This document shows, in pieces, positions 1 through 9,806 of a stretch of DNA of 64,000 nucleotides. The notes under the pieces are model-generated. The model ran no database searches. It saw only the letters and a program-made list of their open reading frames with translations, and was not told where the DNA came from. The translations under genes and the position numbers were made by a program. How positions within the stretch are numbered: position 1 is the first letter of the stretch; each line of letters starts with the position of its first letter. The stretch spans positions 16,182,001-16,246,000 of the forward strand of contig OX387198.1 of assembly GCA_947561715.1 (NCBI GenBank). Direction: 5' to 3'. The DNA is from Ascidia mentula (Eukaryota; Chordata; Ascidiacea; Phlebobranchia; Ascidiidae).

Positions 1-257
1 ACCGAGGTTAAAGAGTATTGAGCATCACTTCTATCTCTTCGTCCAAAGAGAGAACGACCAGTAAGAAATGACATATTTCTATTCAACTCAGAAGTGAACA
101 AACCGAAAGCCTTGACAGTCACAACTCTTTTATACCATCTAGTGACCAGTGCTCATTCAAAAAACTTCTCACTTGGGTTTACGTCCTTATTCGACCAACT
201 CATTCAACAAATGAACCAATCTAAGTTATATTTCCTACAATATGGGACCAATCCCAT

Positions 258-571
258 ATAAGTGAACAGTGCCCGATCCCACAGAACAGTGCGCGATTCC
301 ACAGAACAGTGCGCGATCTCAAACCAAGTGAAGAGTGCCCGATCCCACAGAACAGTGCCCGATCCCACAGAACAGTGCGCGATTCCACAGAACAGTGCGC
401 GATCTCAAACCAAGTGAAGAGTGCCCGATCCCACAGAACAGTGCGCGATTCCACAGAACAGTGCGCGATCTCAAACCAAGTGAGGAGTGCCCGATCTCAG
501 ACCAAGTGAAGAGTGCCCGATCCCACATAAGTGAAGAGTGCCCGATCCCTTATAAGTGAAGAGTGATAGCG
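258..571. repeat. Minisatellite with 66-bp higher-order unit
   Basis: Tandem array of 20-26 bp monomers of the form CCCGATCCCACAGAACAGTG, with variants reading CGCGATTCC and CGCGATCTCAAACCAAGTGAAGAGTG-like. Three monomer types recur in fixed order, giving a higher-order period of about 66 bp. Because 66 is divisible by three, both strands stay open for 60-77 codons, but the repetitive peptides are a by-product of the repeat and not genes. Confidence 0.9.
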
Positions 572-1692
572 TTCACGGGCTGGACTCTACTACTTACCTG
601 GCTTTTCAGTGGAATTGTACTAAAAAGGGTTATTTTATTCCCTGTAATGTTTGCTTTAAGTATTACAAGAATGTTTCTCACTGAGATCAACTTGATTCAG
701 CGAAGATCCAATAACCTAACCTGAAATCCAAAGTGACACGAATGGTGCTCGGGCTGGCTTAATCGACCGTTAAAGCGGATATTAGCTGGATATTATTGTC
801 ACCGTTTAGTGAGGTCGCTTGTAGCAATAAACCTCATGTGAGTCTGTGACGTCGGTCAAGTACACCAATCGCGTCATTTATACTGATAATGACATAAGTT
901 TTTGTCGAAACGTCTTATTTTAAAATGATAGTGTTAATAACAATATGGGCCAGTCTCTTTATACTCAGAAGAACGAAAAAGTTTTTTAAAATGGCTATCC
1001 GCAGTGACGTATATCCACAACGTGATCAATTTCAAACGCAGAAGATGAAACAAAGCGTAGCGGCGGTTACGCCTAAACGTGTTTGTCTGTAACGCCCACC
1101 GCTTGTAATTTTAGTTGAGCGTATGGGACTTGTCGTAGACTGCAGTGCATAGTAAGTAAGGCACGTATGGAATCTGAGGCCCATGCATGAAAGCTTGTAG
1201 AATAAAACCGGTTTAAATCGGCTAAAAGAAAGGACGAAATTTTTTTCGGACTGGTTTTAAAGCCAGCACTTTATAACAATACAATTAGCAAAATGCAACT
1301 GTTAAAATTCGAACTGCAAAACAATAATTTTTAGTGAACGCTCAGTATATGCCTAGTTCATAATCAACGTCTGTTTCTCTTGGCTGTTAATGCTTTTATG
1401 ATTCGTGTGGGTGATGTAAAAGCAACACAGAGACAAGCTATAATTCTTTGCTACATTGCTAGTTGCGGAAGTACGTGACAAATTATTGTAACGTGACACC
1501 CAACACAGTTGGCATATCACGAAGTTGCAACAAGTACAGCTCACCGCGGAAACAGTGTTAAGAGCCTCAGTAACGTACAAATAGTCCCATGTTTCAGATA
1601 CAACCACATTATTTTATTGTCACGATCTTTCAAAAATCAGCTTTTGTATGAATACTGAAATGGAAACCTCAATTTTTCTGTTGCAGATAAAC
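572..1692. other. Intergenic region upstream of the P450 gene
   Basis: No coding exon, RNA gene or clear repeat seen. The P450 promoter should lie here. I could not pick a convincing TATA box or transcription start. A possible acceptor (TTGCAG) ends at 1686, just before the P450 start codon, so a 5' non-coding exon may lie in this stretch. Confidence 0.5.
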
Positions 1693-4442
1693 ATGATTGA
1701 ATATCTGAGTATCAATGGTGCTACTGCGTTTTTTGCTGTTGCATTGGGCCTTTTGTATTGGTATTGCAGACCTAAAAACATGCCACCTGGTCCCAGGGGA
1801 ATACCTTTGTTAGGAGTTATCCCCTTTCGCGGTTCACATTTTGCAAATAAACTTGCGAGGTGGGGAAAGACATACGGTCCCATCATGTCGGTACGGTTTG
1901 GTCGACAGGATTGGATTGTTCTCAACAACTACGATGCCATAAACGAGGTAAAGTGCTCACAACTGTAGTGGTTCAAATCTGATGAAAACTTGTTTATTTT
2001 TCAGGCCTTGGTAAAGTGCCACGAATCCTTTTCTGGACGTCCTAAAGTGCCGGTGATCGAAGTAATTTCACGTGGAAACGGAGTAATTCTCACCGATGGA
2101 AAGAAATGGAAAGCTCAACGAAAGTTTGGACTGATGACGCTTCGAGAGTAAGAATGTATTGTTGTAAAATAGGATATGCCTAAATGCATCAGTACGCTTT
2201 ATGGTAAATCATGATAAAATATTTCCATGTATATGTTTTTACACTTTTATCATGAACACATCGGACAACTGTTATTCATGATAAAGGTATTAAAAGGACA
2301 AATTATAGTGTATGAAAATTTCACCTCCAAGGAATTTATGTCATGGTTAAAGCAAAAGTAAAAACACATAATGTAAAAAAAACATTGATTTTGATTCGTT
2401 TTGAACACACGCAGCAAATTAATAACACTCACATAAACATTATACATAAAATGTTCAGTTTCGGAATGGGAAAACACAGCATGGAGGTTCGTGTTTTGGA
2501 AGAAGTCGAATATATGAACGAAGAAATAAGAAAACATCAAGGAAATCCATTTTTTATTAAAGTAAACAATTCTCAATGGTTTATTCACGTATAAACTAAA
2601 GTTTCGCCAACCAAAATAATTCGATCTTGGCAATAATTTAGAAACATAACTTTTACATTCCAGGAAATTTTGGAGAATACTGTTTCAAACGTGATATGCA
2701 AGGTTGTATTTGGAGTACGCTTCCACTATAACGACCCATGGTTTACAACTTTATTGCACATCATACAAAAATGGTGGGTGGCATCGAGTAGAAGAAATTT
2801 TAATGTTCTTGATTTATTTGACCTCGAGTATTCGACTTTATTTTGAATTTCCAATATGCACAATTATTTACAGGTTGACAGACCCGAAAATGAGCGGTGT
2901 AATGGGTACCTTTGCATTTGCACCATGGTTGCAGTACATTCCACCTTTTTCCTGGTATATGAACAAACTTGTGGAGGACATCGCTTTTGAGACAAGTTAG
3001 TCGTATACTTTTGGGCCAAAAATGTTGGTTCCTGGGCATTCGAAATTCATGATAACAAGAGAGTTTTTTTCTGAGACTTCAGCGGTGGTTGTTTTAGTTG
3101 AATTTTGAAATAGTTGAAAAGACAAAAGTATAACCAAAAATTACCACCATGTTACAAAACGTGGTTTTTTGGTATCATGCAATGTTGCAAAAAAATCCCT
3201 CTGGCAGAGGATGAAAGGGGCATGGTTAATTTTGATTTTACCGCAAATTTTACTATCATGGCGGCACAAAACTCTTTCGCAAGAACGAATTTGTATTTAA
3301 TTCAATGCAGGTGAATTTGAAAAGAAAGTGAAAGAGCACGAGGAAAATTTCCAGAAAGATGAGTTGCGTGATTTTATTGACGCTTTTCTTGTGGAGATGC
3401 GAGAGGGCAAGGATACTTTTACTGTGAGAATTTACACTTTGCTTTTGAAGTACTTGAATACGCGCCTCACTTAACAAATTGCTGCAAACTGGCTTTATGC
3501 AGCTGCTTCACTACATACGAGACTTGTTTGTGGCCGGCACTGAAACAACATCAAGTTCTCTTGCTTGGGCTGTTCTTTGTCTTGTTCATTATCCAGAAAC
3601 ACAGACAAAGTTGTACAAAGAAATCATCAATGTTATTGGTACAGTTTACTCGTCAATTAATTATATGTTTACATTTCTCAACGTATTTGAATTTACGCTG
3701 GTACGTCAATGCCATGTTTTCTTTAAACCACAAACAATTACAACTTTGTGGTAGCATTTCATGTAAGTTATTTTGAATTTAGTTGTTTAAAGAAAACATG
3801 GCATTGACGTATTCCCTGCTGTGCAGAGGAGTGCAACAGATTGAAAATCTAATTGAACATTTCCAATTGTCCTAATACTTGTTGTGGCGCAGGAGAAAGT
3901 GGCAAACCTTCCATGTCATTGAAAGGCGACACGCCTTACGTATCTGCATTCATACAAGAACTTCAGAGATACCGTACGTTGGTTCCTTTAAGGCTACCTC
4001 ATTCAACATCGAATAATACGAACGTGGGAGAATTTCATATTCCGAAAGGCACTACAGTAAGATCGCATCCTAATAAACTTAAAAGCCATAATTCTATCCA
4101 TGAAAACTACAGTCATCAATTCCATTGCAGGTTATTCCGAATATCTGGGCTGTTCATAACGACCCAAACCTTTGGGACGAACCGGAAAAGTTCAAACCAG
4201 AGCGGCACTTGGACGCCGACGGTCGATTCGTCAAATCAAATTACGTCATACCGTTTTCAGTAGGACCACGACATTGCCTCGGAAAACTTTTGGCTCAAAT
4301 TGAACTTTTTGCATTTTTGATTTCAATGGTTCAAAACTTCGAATTTTCACCTGCACCTGAAAATCTTCCTGATATCGATAAAGGCTCCAAAGGAACTGTG
4401 TTCTCACCGTATGCTTATGAAATTGTAGCCAATGAAAGATAA
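1693..4442 (+). CDS. Cytochrome P450, CYP2-clan monooxygenase (9 exons)
   Basis: Haem-thiolate monooxygenase expected to be anchored in the ER membrane and to use NADPH-P450 reductase. Exons are 1693-1947, 2005-2147, 2459-2561, 2664-2773, 2874-2995, 3311-3423, 3503-3638, 3893-4056 and 4131-4442. All introns are GT-AG, the phases agree, and the sum is 1,458 nt, giving 485 aa. An N-terminal hydrophobic anchor is followed by the PPGPRG hinge (about residue 35). Exon 2 has the FSGRP and WKAQRKFGLMTLR blocks typical of CYP2. The I-helix AGTETTS lies near residue 293, the K-helix ELQR (ExxR) near 352, a PERH motif near 405, and the haem loop FSVGPRHCLG has its Cys at about 431. The nine-exon layout, including the exon 2/3 junction inside LRDFGMGK, matches vertebrate CYP2 genes. 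No inactivating change was seen. The substrate cannot be told from sequence. An upstream ATG at 1648 is in frame but precedes a likely acceptor, so I prefer 1693. Confidence 0.93.
3702..3811. repeat. Perfect 27-bp inverted repeat in P450 intron 7
   Basis: 3702-3728 is the exact reverse complement of 3785-3811, with a 56-bp loop that itself contains a shorter CCACAAA/TTTGTGG stem. The whole forms a nested hairpin inside the intron between exons 7 and 8. It may be a tiny fold-back element. No target duplication was recognised. Confidence 0.85.
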
Positions 4443-4990
4443 TTGTAAATATAAGTTTGGGAATTCCAAACATCTTATTGTGTTTAATACAAAGTTTCCG
4501 CTATGTGGCTTGAGTTATTTTATGATTCAATTTGTTGTTTGCTGCATATTATTTCAATTGTTAGTGCATGGAGCAGAAATGAATATTATTTAAAGAATTT
4601 CTTTATGCGGCAAACCTCATTAAAAACTGTGGGTTTTTGAATTGTCGTTGTACAACGCTTCGGTCAATTCGTTTGTAAAGTAATTCTTAGCCAGTGATTT
4701 TGTTTCAATCTACGAAATATATTTGTTGTTTTCATTTTTCGCTTTGCAATCAAAAAAAAGTTTTTGATGGCTTGTCTGATATCTACAAAAAATTGAGCGC
4801 ATTTCGCCAATATCAAGGGCGACCATTTGGCAGATAAGGAACTTCATTCAAGAACGTTTTAACAATGCTATTAGCACAATGGGTTAAATCTGTTGGCCAT
4901 TAAAGCTGCGAAACAACAAAAAGGTTTGCAAAGACCCGAAATGTCATCTTACTTTTCTTATCGACAAATTTGTTAGTATTTTGTTTGCAG
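4443..4990. other. 3' flank of the P450 gene
   Basis: No coding sequence seen. An AT-rich 3' UTR or spacer is expected. No canonical AATAAA was found close behind the stop codon. Confidence 0.4.
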
Positions 4991-5044
4991 GTTGTCCCGA
5001 ATACCAGGGCAGTTCACAACGACCGCAACTTATGGGACGAATAG
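4991..5044 (+). pseudogene. Remnant of a duplicated P450 last exon
   Basis: Directly after an acceptor-like TTTGCAG the sequence encodes VVPNTRAVHNDRNLWDE and then a stop. This is a diverged copy of the start of exon 9 of the P450 gene at 1693-4442 (VIPNIWAVHNDPNLWDE). Nothing of the haem loop follows. It shows that a second CYP2 copy once stood here and has been erased except for about 50 bp. Confidence 0.8.
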
Positions 5045-5266
5045 CGAAGGAACAGCAAACGTAAACCAACCAAAAACTGTTGTGCAAATGGGGATTACGA
5101 AGCAAAAACATATTTTTGGGATTTCCTCAAACAATTTCCGACAAAGAAATTAAAATTTTTATTTACCATAGTTTCAGAAGTCACATTAAAATTGCAAGAT
5201 ATTTCTTGCAGCGTGCCTCATTCCTCAACTATTGGTCCGCTACTGTTTCCCATTTACATAAATGAT

Positions 5267-5675
5267 AACGCAGTAATATTTCATGCAATGGCATGATTGC
5301 CCCACTGCGCAGGTCCTTGCTTGGCGATCACAGCTATCGTATCGCGATCATTAGGTTTGCAGGCTTGGCAACCCAGGCATTGCAGCCCAGCTGGATCAGC
5401 CACTTTTTTCCGACAAGTCGGAGCAAGATTTGAAAAATCAAGCTCCCGGTGAGGTTTGAACTCACGACCCTGGGCTAACCAGGCCCAACGCTCTACCAAC
5501 TGAGCTACAGGAGCTCAGTGGTTTCACGGGGTATACTGTGGCCAAGGTACACTGGTGCGCAAGCGCACAACTTGCCAGGCAACCTTCACATATACGTAGG
5601 GGATCTCTACCACCGTATCAGATAACGCAGTAATATTCCATACAATGGCATGATTGGCAGGATCGCCCCACTGCG
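5267..5675 (-). mobile_element. tRNA-derived SINE with 10-bp target duplication
   Basis: Read on the minus strand there is a tRNA-like head with an A-box-like TAGCTCAGTTGG and a B-box-like GTGAGTTCAAACC (about 5451-5512), preceded and followed by non-tRNA body sequence. The flanks CATAAATGAT at 5257-5266 and 5676-5685 are an exact 10-bp target duplication inside the LINE. The two ends of the insert share a 45-54 bp direct repeat (AACGCAGTAATATT ... CCCCACTGCGC). Related copies lie at 18.64, 19.61 and 57.62 kb. Confidence 0.85.
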
Positions 5676-5860
5676 CATAAATGATCTGCCAAATTAAAGC
5701 TCCTTCAACACAACATTTTTTGCAGATGATACACGTCTGTGAATGTCTGGCAAAAATATGCATTCACTGCAACAATCTGTAAACAGTGAAACAAAAAAAG
5801 TTAGCATTTGGCTTGATACAAACAAACTATCATTACATTGTAGTAAAACAAAATACATAC

Positions 5861-5892
5861 TGTTTCGACCTAAAAGGTCTCATCAGTGCAGC
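5861..5892 (-). ncRNA. Partial hammerhead ribozyme in the inverted 5' end
   Basis: The minus strand reads GCTGCACTGATGAG, then the stem II hairpin and CGAAACA, but the distal stem III strand and the cleavage site are missing, because the sequence runs into the left target duplication. It cannot self-cleave in cis. The last six bases (CTGTTT on the plus strand) overlap the target duplication. Confidence 0.8.
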
Positions 5893-5966
5893 TGGTGTGA
5901 CTGTCAGACGACTTTGCTGACCAAACGGCCAAGCAAAGTCAGCAAAGTCGTCTGACAGTCACACCA

Positions 5967-6017
5967 GCTGCACTGATGAGACCTTTTAGGTCGAAACAGT
6001 GGCCATCTGTCTGCAGC
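5967..6017 (+). ncRNA. Type I hammerhead ribozyme, copy 1 of dimer
   Basis: Stem I is GCTGCA/TGCAGC. The core CTGATGA is followed by stem II GACC-TTTTA-GGTC, then GAAA, and stem III ACAG/CTGT closed by a short TGGCCAT loop. The cleavage triplet is GTC with the scissile bond after C6011. All conserved core nucleotides are present. Confidence 0.92.
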
Positions 6018-6250
6018 TTATACACAAATTCATATTATTGGCTCCACATTGCTTATCATATGATTATTGTGACACGGGGCCTGACGGCACTATTGGTTGA
6101 GCTTGCTTGGCCGTAGTGTTTCCACCTTGTTTGCTCCGTAAGGTTGCACCTAGTTTGGTGCCCAACGGATGACGGTGACTGTATAGTCACCACAAAGTGG
6201 AAGTCTTTGCTTGGCCGTTTGGTCAGCAAAGTCGTCTGACAGTCACACCA

Positions 6251-6301
6251 GCTGCACTGATGAGACCTTTTAGGTCGAAACAGTGGCCATCTGTCTGCAG
6301 C
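6251..6301 (+). ncRNA. Type I hammerhead ribozyme, copy 2 of dimer
   Basis: Identical in core and stems to the copy at 5967-6017, exactly 284 nt downstream. The predicted scissile bond follows C6295. Confidence 0.92.
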
Positions 6302-6650
6302 TTATACACAAATTCATATTATTGGCTCCACATTGCTTAAAATACATACTGTTTGGAAACCATCGCCCAAAATCCAACTTCAGGTTACTTCTCAAGGGCC
6401 ATCCAATAGAAGTAGTAACAACTGTGAAATACCTAGGAATCATAATTGGCCATAACCTCACATGGACACAGCACATTGAATCAGTTTGTGGCAAAGTGGC
6501 AAGAGTAACTGGTGCCCTGGCAAAATTAACATATATTATCAACCAGCATAAAGTTTGATCTGTGTCGCCTTATTTGGAATTGTGAATTGAAAAAAAATAT
6601 TTGTGGTGGGGAAAATATTGTAAGCGTATAAAATGGTCAAAAATCGTAAT

Positions 6651-6733
6651 TGGCCAGTACGGGGCTCGAACCCGCGACATTCGCGTTATTCGCGTTATTA
6701 GCACGACGCTCTAACCAACTGAGCTAACCGGCC
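6651..6733 (-). tRNA. tRNA-Ile (AAT) with 9-nt insertion
   Basis: It is the same tRNA as at 7483-7556 but 83 nt long, because nine bases (CGCGTTATT on the plus strand) are tandemly repeated at the 3' side of the anticodon loop. The duplication can be placed exactly between positions 37 and 38, the canonical intron site. Acceptor, D and T arms are intact, and a T5 run lies just downstream on the minus strand. It is either a minimally intron-bearing gene or, more likely, a pseudogene. Confidence 0.75.
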
Positions 6734-7482
6734 GGACGGCCGTCATCACCGAACACGTGAAATTGCTTGAGTTTATGTATGTAACGCCTTGATTTTTTCC
6801 TGTTTCTTGATAAATACTTAATAATGTGTAATGCGAACAAATGTTTTTTTGCAGTCATAAGCAGATGGCGCCGCACAAATACATGCAATTGGAACAAAAA
6901 CTGAGACAAGATCCAAGGCTATCGCTTTATTTCTAATTCCTTCATCGTTTTTTAAAGCGAAATGTTTTTTGTAGACTGTTCACTGTTGGAATGAATAAAT
7001 ATTTTTGTAATGGTCGTGCTAAAATGTTCAGAGATATTTTTGTGTTGCAATTTAAAAAGCGATTGTTTTTTAGTCATATAATTCACCACCGAGCGTGATC
7101 AAGTTCAAGAAATTGCTACAAGACTGAACATTATTGTTCAAATATGTTTTTTAATTTAAGCAACGACTGTTTATGACACACTTAATTCTCTTCTATGTAA
7201 ACATATCTTTGTAAACAATATATGACATGACCGGATATAACTGCACGAAAGCATAAAAATGTGTATATTGTGTTATGTTTGGTCTTCAACACAAAACTAG
7301 GCAGTGGAACACCATAGTTGTCACATAAAACCGAATCGCCAATCAGGCACGAAAAATATTCCAACGTTATTGTGGCAGTGTTTTATGAGCAAATACATAT
7401 TGGTCTTTATCTCGTTGCAACGAAAAGCACACATATGGGAAAATTGAGTAAAATTAATAAAATGTTCATACCTAATAAAAGC

Positions 7483-7556
7483 TGGCCAGTACGGGGCTCG
7501 AACCCGCGACATTCGCGTTATTAGCACGACGCTCTAACCAACTGAGCTAACCGGCC
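7483..7556 (-). tRNA. tRNA-Ile (anticodon AAT)
   Basis: A 74-nt cloverleaf. The acceptor stem is GGCCGGT/ACTGGCC with an A discriminator. The D arm contains TAGCTCAGTTGGTTA, the anticodon stem TCGTG/CGCGA carries the loop CTAATAA (anticodon AAT), and the T arm is GCGGG-TTCGAGC-CCCGT. A TTTT stretch follows on the minus strand within a few bases, as expected for Pol III termination. No defect seen. Confidence 0.95.
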
Positions 7557-8112
7557 GGACGACCGTCATCACCAAACACGTGAAAACCTGGTACGAGTAA
7601 CTGCAGGGCAGCACACGGCTTGGTAACATTTTTTACCTCTATTTGTGTACCTTTGTTTTCACCTTTGTGTTCAAGCATTTTTTTACATATATTGCCTTTC
7701 AACAAGGAAAATTCTTACTCTACAAACATATAAGCCGGTAGCGGCGCACAACTGGAACAGAAACTGAAGTAAAGGCAGAAATGTTGAATCCCTTATTGTG
7801 AATGTGCCATCGTATGCTGCTCGTCACAAGGTTAAATAATATGATAAAATATATTCAAAAGATCATCATGTTTTTACAAAATGCAGCAACACAGAGGGCA
7901 AAAGGTTTTTTTTTTCTTTCGTCCTTATTTTCGGTTACACCTCCATGGCAACCCTGTTTATTGGTCAGTTTGTTGAATATTCGCTCATTTGCACGATGTG
8001 GCAACAACGTTTCGAAAACCAAAAATTTTTAACCAGGTTGAAAATGCCAGCAATTCGTGGAAAATAGGAATTCGTGGAAATAAGGTTGGTATGGTTTTTC
8101 AAACGTTTTTAA

Positions 8113-8468
8113 GAGATTTTTGCCCGATTTGGTCAAAAAACTTCGTTCCTTACTTCAACGCCTAAAAGTCGTGACGTAATAACCTACTTACTAAAGCATG
8201 TCAGCCATAATGATCAGTTAGATATATTTGCTAACAAAATTTGTGGTCGAGAACAATCTAACCAAGCAAAACTAACACGCGATGCAGTCAGTGAAAAAAA
8301 TATCGTTTCAAACGTCGACTTCTTTCAGGAAACTTCTGAACTCCATAAGAAACAACAAGATTATCAACAGAAACAGGTGGCGATGACCAAAGAAGATGAA
8401 GAACAATATTTTAACTACTGCTCTGAGGCTATGTTCCGAATCCATATTCTAGAACTTCGACTGAACAG
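8113..8468 (+). CDS. Unrecognised candidate exon ending at a GTGAGT donor
   Basis: An open stretch of 118 codons follows a TAA at 8110-8112 and ends with CAG followed by GTGAGT, a strong donor. The peptide is hydrophilic with a Gln/Lys-rich probable helix (HKKQQDYQQKQVAMTKEDEE) followed by EAMFRIHILELRLNR. No in-frame ATG lies near the beginning, and I see no downstream partner exon before unrelated repeats. I do not recognise the family. Codon content and the donor make a real or formerly real exon more likely than chance. Its 5' flank is duplicated at 12.8-12.9 kb, but the exon is not. Confidence 0.45.
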
Positions 8469-8756
8469 GTGAGTCCAGTATTATTACAGAAGACAGTGGT
8501 TGATAACCGCTAATAAAAAGCAGATCCGGTTGATCACAAGCAACAAAGTATACAACAGACGTTTTGTTGTTTAAGTTACGTTTTGTAGCGGCATAATTAT
8601 TGAGGTTTTTTGGGGAATTCTTGATAATCTTTCATGGTAGTGTATAAAGTTTGAGCTGTGTCGCCTTATTTGGAATTGTGAATTGAAAAAAACTATTTGT
8701 TGTATTACGTTGTAGGGAAAATATTGTAAGCGAATAAAATGGTCAAAAATCGTAAT

Positions 8757-8830
8757 TGGCCAGTACGGGGCTCGAACCCGCGACATTCGCGTTATTAGCA
8801 CGACGCTCTAACCAACTGAGCTAACCGGCC
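8757..8830 (-). tRNA. tRNA-Ile (anticodon AAT)
   Basis: Identical 74-nt cloverleaf to the gene at 7483-7556, with loop CTAATAA. A T5 run lies about 9 nt downstream on the minus strand. The flanks duplicate those of the tRNA at 6651. No defect seen. Confidence 0.95.
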
Positions 8831-9628
8831 GGACGCTTGTCATCACCAAATGCGTAAGGTTGTTTGAGTTTACGTATGTAACGCCTTCCGCTTTGCTGAT
8901 GAATGGCAAATACGTAATGTGTAATGCGAACAAACGTTTTTTTGCAGACATAAGCAGATGGCGCCGCACAAATACATGCAATTGGAACAAAAACTGAGAC
9001 AAGATCCAAGGCTATCGCTTTATTTCTAATTCCTTTATCGTTTTTTAAAGCGAAAAGTTTTTTGTAGACTGTTCACTGTTGTAATGAATAAATATTTTTA
9101 TAATGGTCGTGCTAAAATGTTCAAAGATGTAATTCACCGCCGTGCGCGATCAAGTTTAAGATATTGCTACAAGTCTGAAAATTATTGCTTAAATATATTT
9201 TGCAATTTAATGGCATTTTTCAAACATATTTTGGAATACCGATAACACTAACTTATCCTACTTTGAGTGAAACCGGCAATCCATGTAATACTACATGGTA
9301 AGCAAAGCTCAGTTTTGCAGAGTGTGTGCTATAACACCGTGCGCAGACAACGTGCAAAATAATCGTTGACAAAAATTACAACAAACGTTAATCGACGCAA
9401 ACAACATCGGTAAATATGGTTGCTGGCATGTTTACAAGTTGCGGTGACAAAAAAATTTTCGAGCAATGGATGGCAAGATTTATGACTTAAACTTTTATGG
9501 AAGTGAAATGTTGTGTGTGAGGCATGTTGTCAGTTAAAAGTTATCTTTTATGCCATTTACACTTTATAAAGTTTTAACGGCAGCGACAGTGCGGTATTTT
9601 ATTATAAAGTATGTAGATATATCAATTT

Positions 9629-9806
9629 TCTCCGTGAGGTTTCACCTATTTTGGTTCCCAACGAATGAAGGTGATTGTAAAGTCACCACAAAGTGGAAGT
9701 CTTTGCTTGGCCGTTTGGTCAGCAAAGTCGTCTGAAAGTCACACCAGCTGCACTGATGGGACCTTTTAGGTCGAAACAGTGGCCATCTGTCTGCAGCTTA
9801 CACAAT
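9629..9806 (+). mobile_element. 178-bp hammerhead-carrying insertion with 11-bp target duplication
   Basis: Flanked by TATATCAATTT at 9618-9628 and 9807-9817. The insert matches the body of the dimeric element at 5866-6338 (the run AAGTGGAAGTCTTTGCTTGG, then GGCCGTTTGGTCAGCAAAG) and ends just after its single hammerhead. It contains less than one full monomer. No coding capacity. Confidence 0.85.
9747..9797 (+). ncRNA. Hammerhead ribozyme with core substitution A9 to G
   Basis: Stems I, II and III and the GTC cleavage triplet match the copies at 5967 and 6251, but the invariant CTGATGA reads CTGATGG. A9 contributes to the catalytic core, so activity should be strongly reduced. The predicted bond would follow C9791. 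Confidence 0.88.

Larger units (their letters stand above)
5866..6338 (+). mobile_element. Dimeric hammerhead-ribozyme retroelement (retrozyme-like)
   Basis: A 473-bp insertion into the LINE, flanked by the 16-bp direct repeat AAAATACATACTGTTT (5850-5865 and 6339-6354). It begins with about 72 nt in inverted orientation, a 5' inversion of the kind seen after twin priming. It then runs forward through a complete type I hammerhead ribozyme (5967-6017), about 230 nt of body, a second complete hammerhead (6251-6301), and a repeat of the sequence that follows the first ribozyme (TACACAAATTCATATTATTG). The predicted cleavage sites, after 6011 and after 6295, are 284 nt apart, so self-cleavage of a transcript would release a 284-nt monomer suited to circularisation. 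No protein is encoded. Metazoan retrozymes are known to have this organisation. The assignment here rests on structure only. Confidence 0.85.
5190..6558 (+). mobile_element. LINE reverse-transcriptase fragment, twice interrupted
   Basis: Pieces of one non-LTR retrotransposon RT domain in broken frames. A block resembling GVPQGSxLGPLLFxIYIND lies at about 5211-5266, FFADDTR (catalytic FADD) at 5716-5736, then a thumb-like region containing WLDTNKLSL and KTKYILF (to about 5865), and finally VKYLGIIIGHNLTW and following (about 6355-6558). The gaps are filled by a SINE (5267-5675) and by a ribozyme-carrying element (5866-6338). When the second insert and one target copy are ignored, the frame continues directly from one piece to the next. 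The clade is probably CR1/L2/Jockey-like, which I cannot settle. The fragment is truncated at both ends. Confidence 0.8.
6549..9130. repeat. Duplicated tRNA-Ile segment (6549-7080 and 8643-9130)
   Basis: The two tRNA genes at 6651 and 8757 share several hundred bases of flanking sequence on both sides, including the T-run terminator side and the long right flank with AAATACATGCAATTGGAAC. They therefore arose by segmental duplication and not by independent tRNA insertion. Confidence 0.8.

Noticed and set aside
258-571. CRISPR-like or protein-coding reading of the repeat at the left end
   Set aside because: Monomers are contiguous without unique spacers in an animal genome, and the open frames follow from the 66-bp period.
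5440-5515. tRNA-like sequence with TAGCTCAGTTGGTAGAGCG
   Set aside because: It lacks a proper acceptor stem and is embedded in a dispersed repeat with target duplications, so it is a SINE head and not a tRNA gene.
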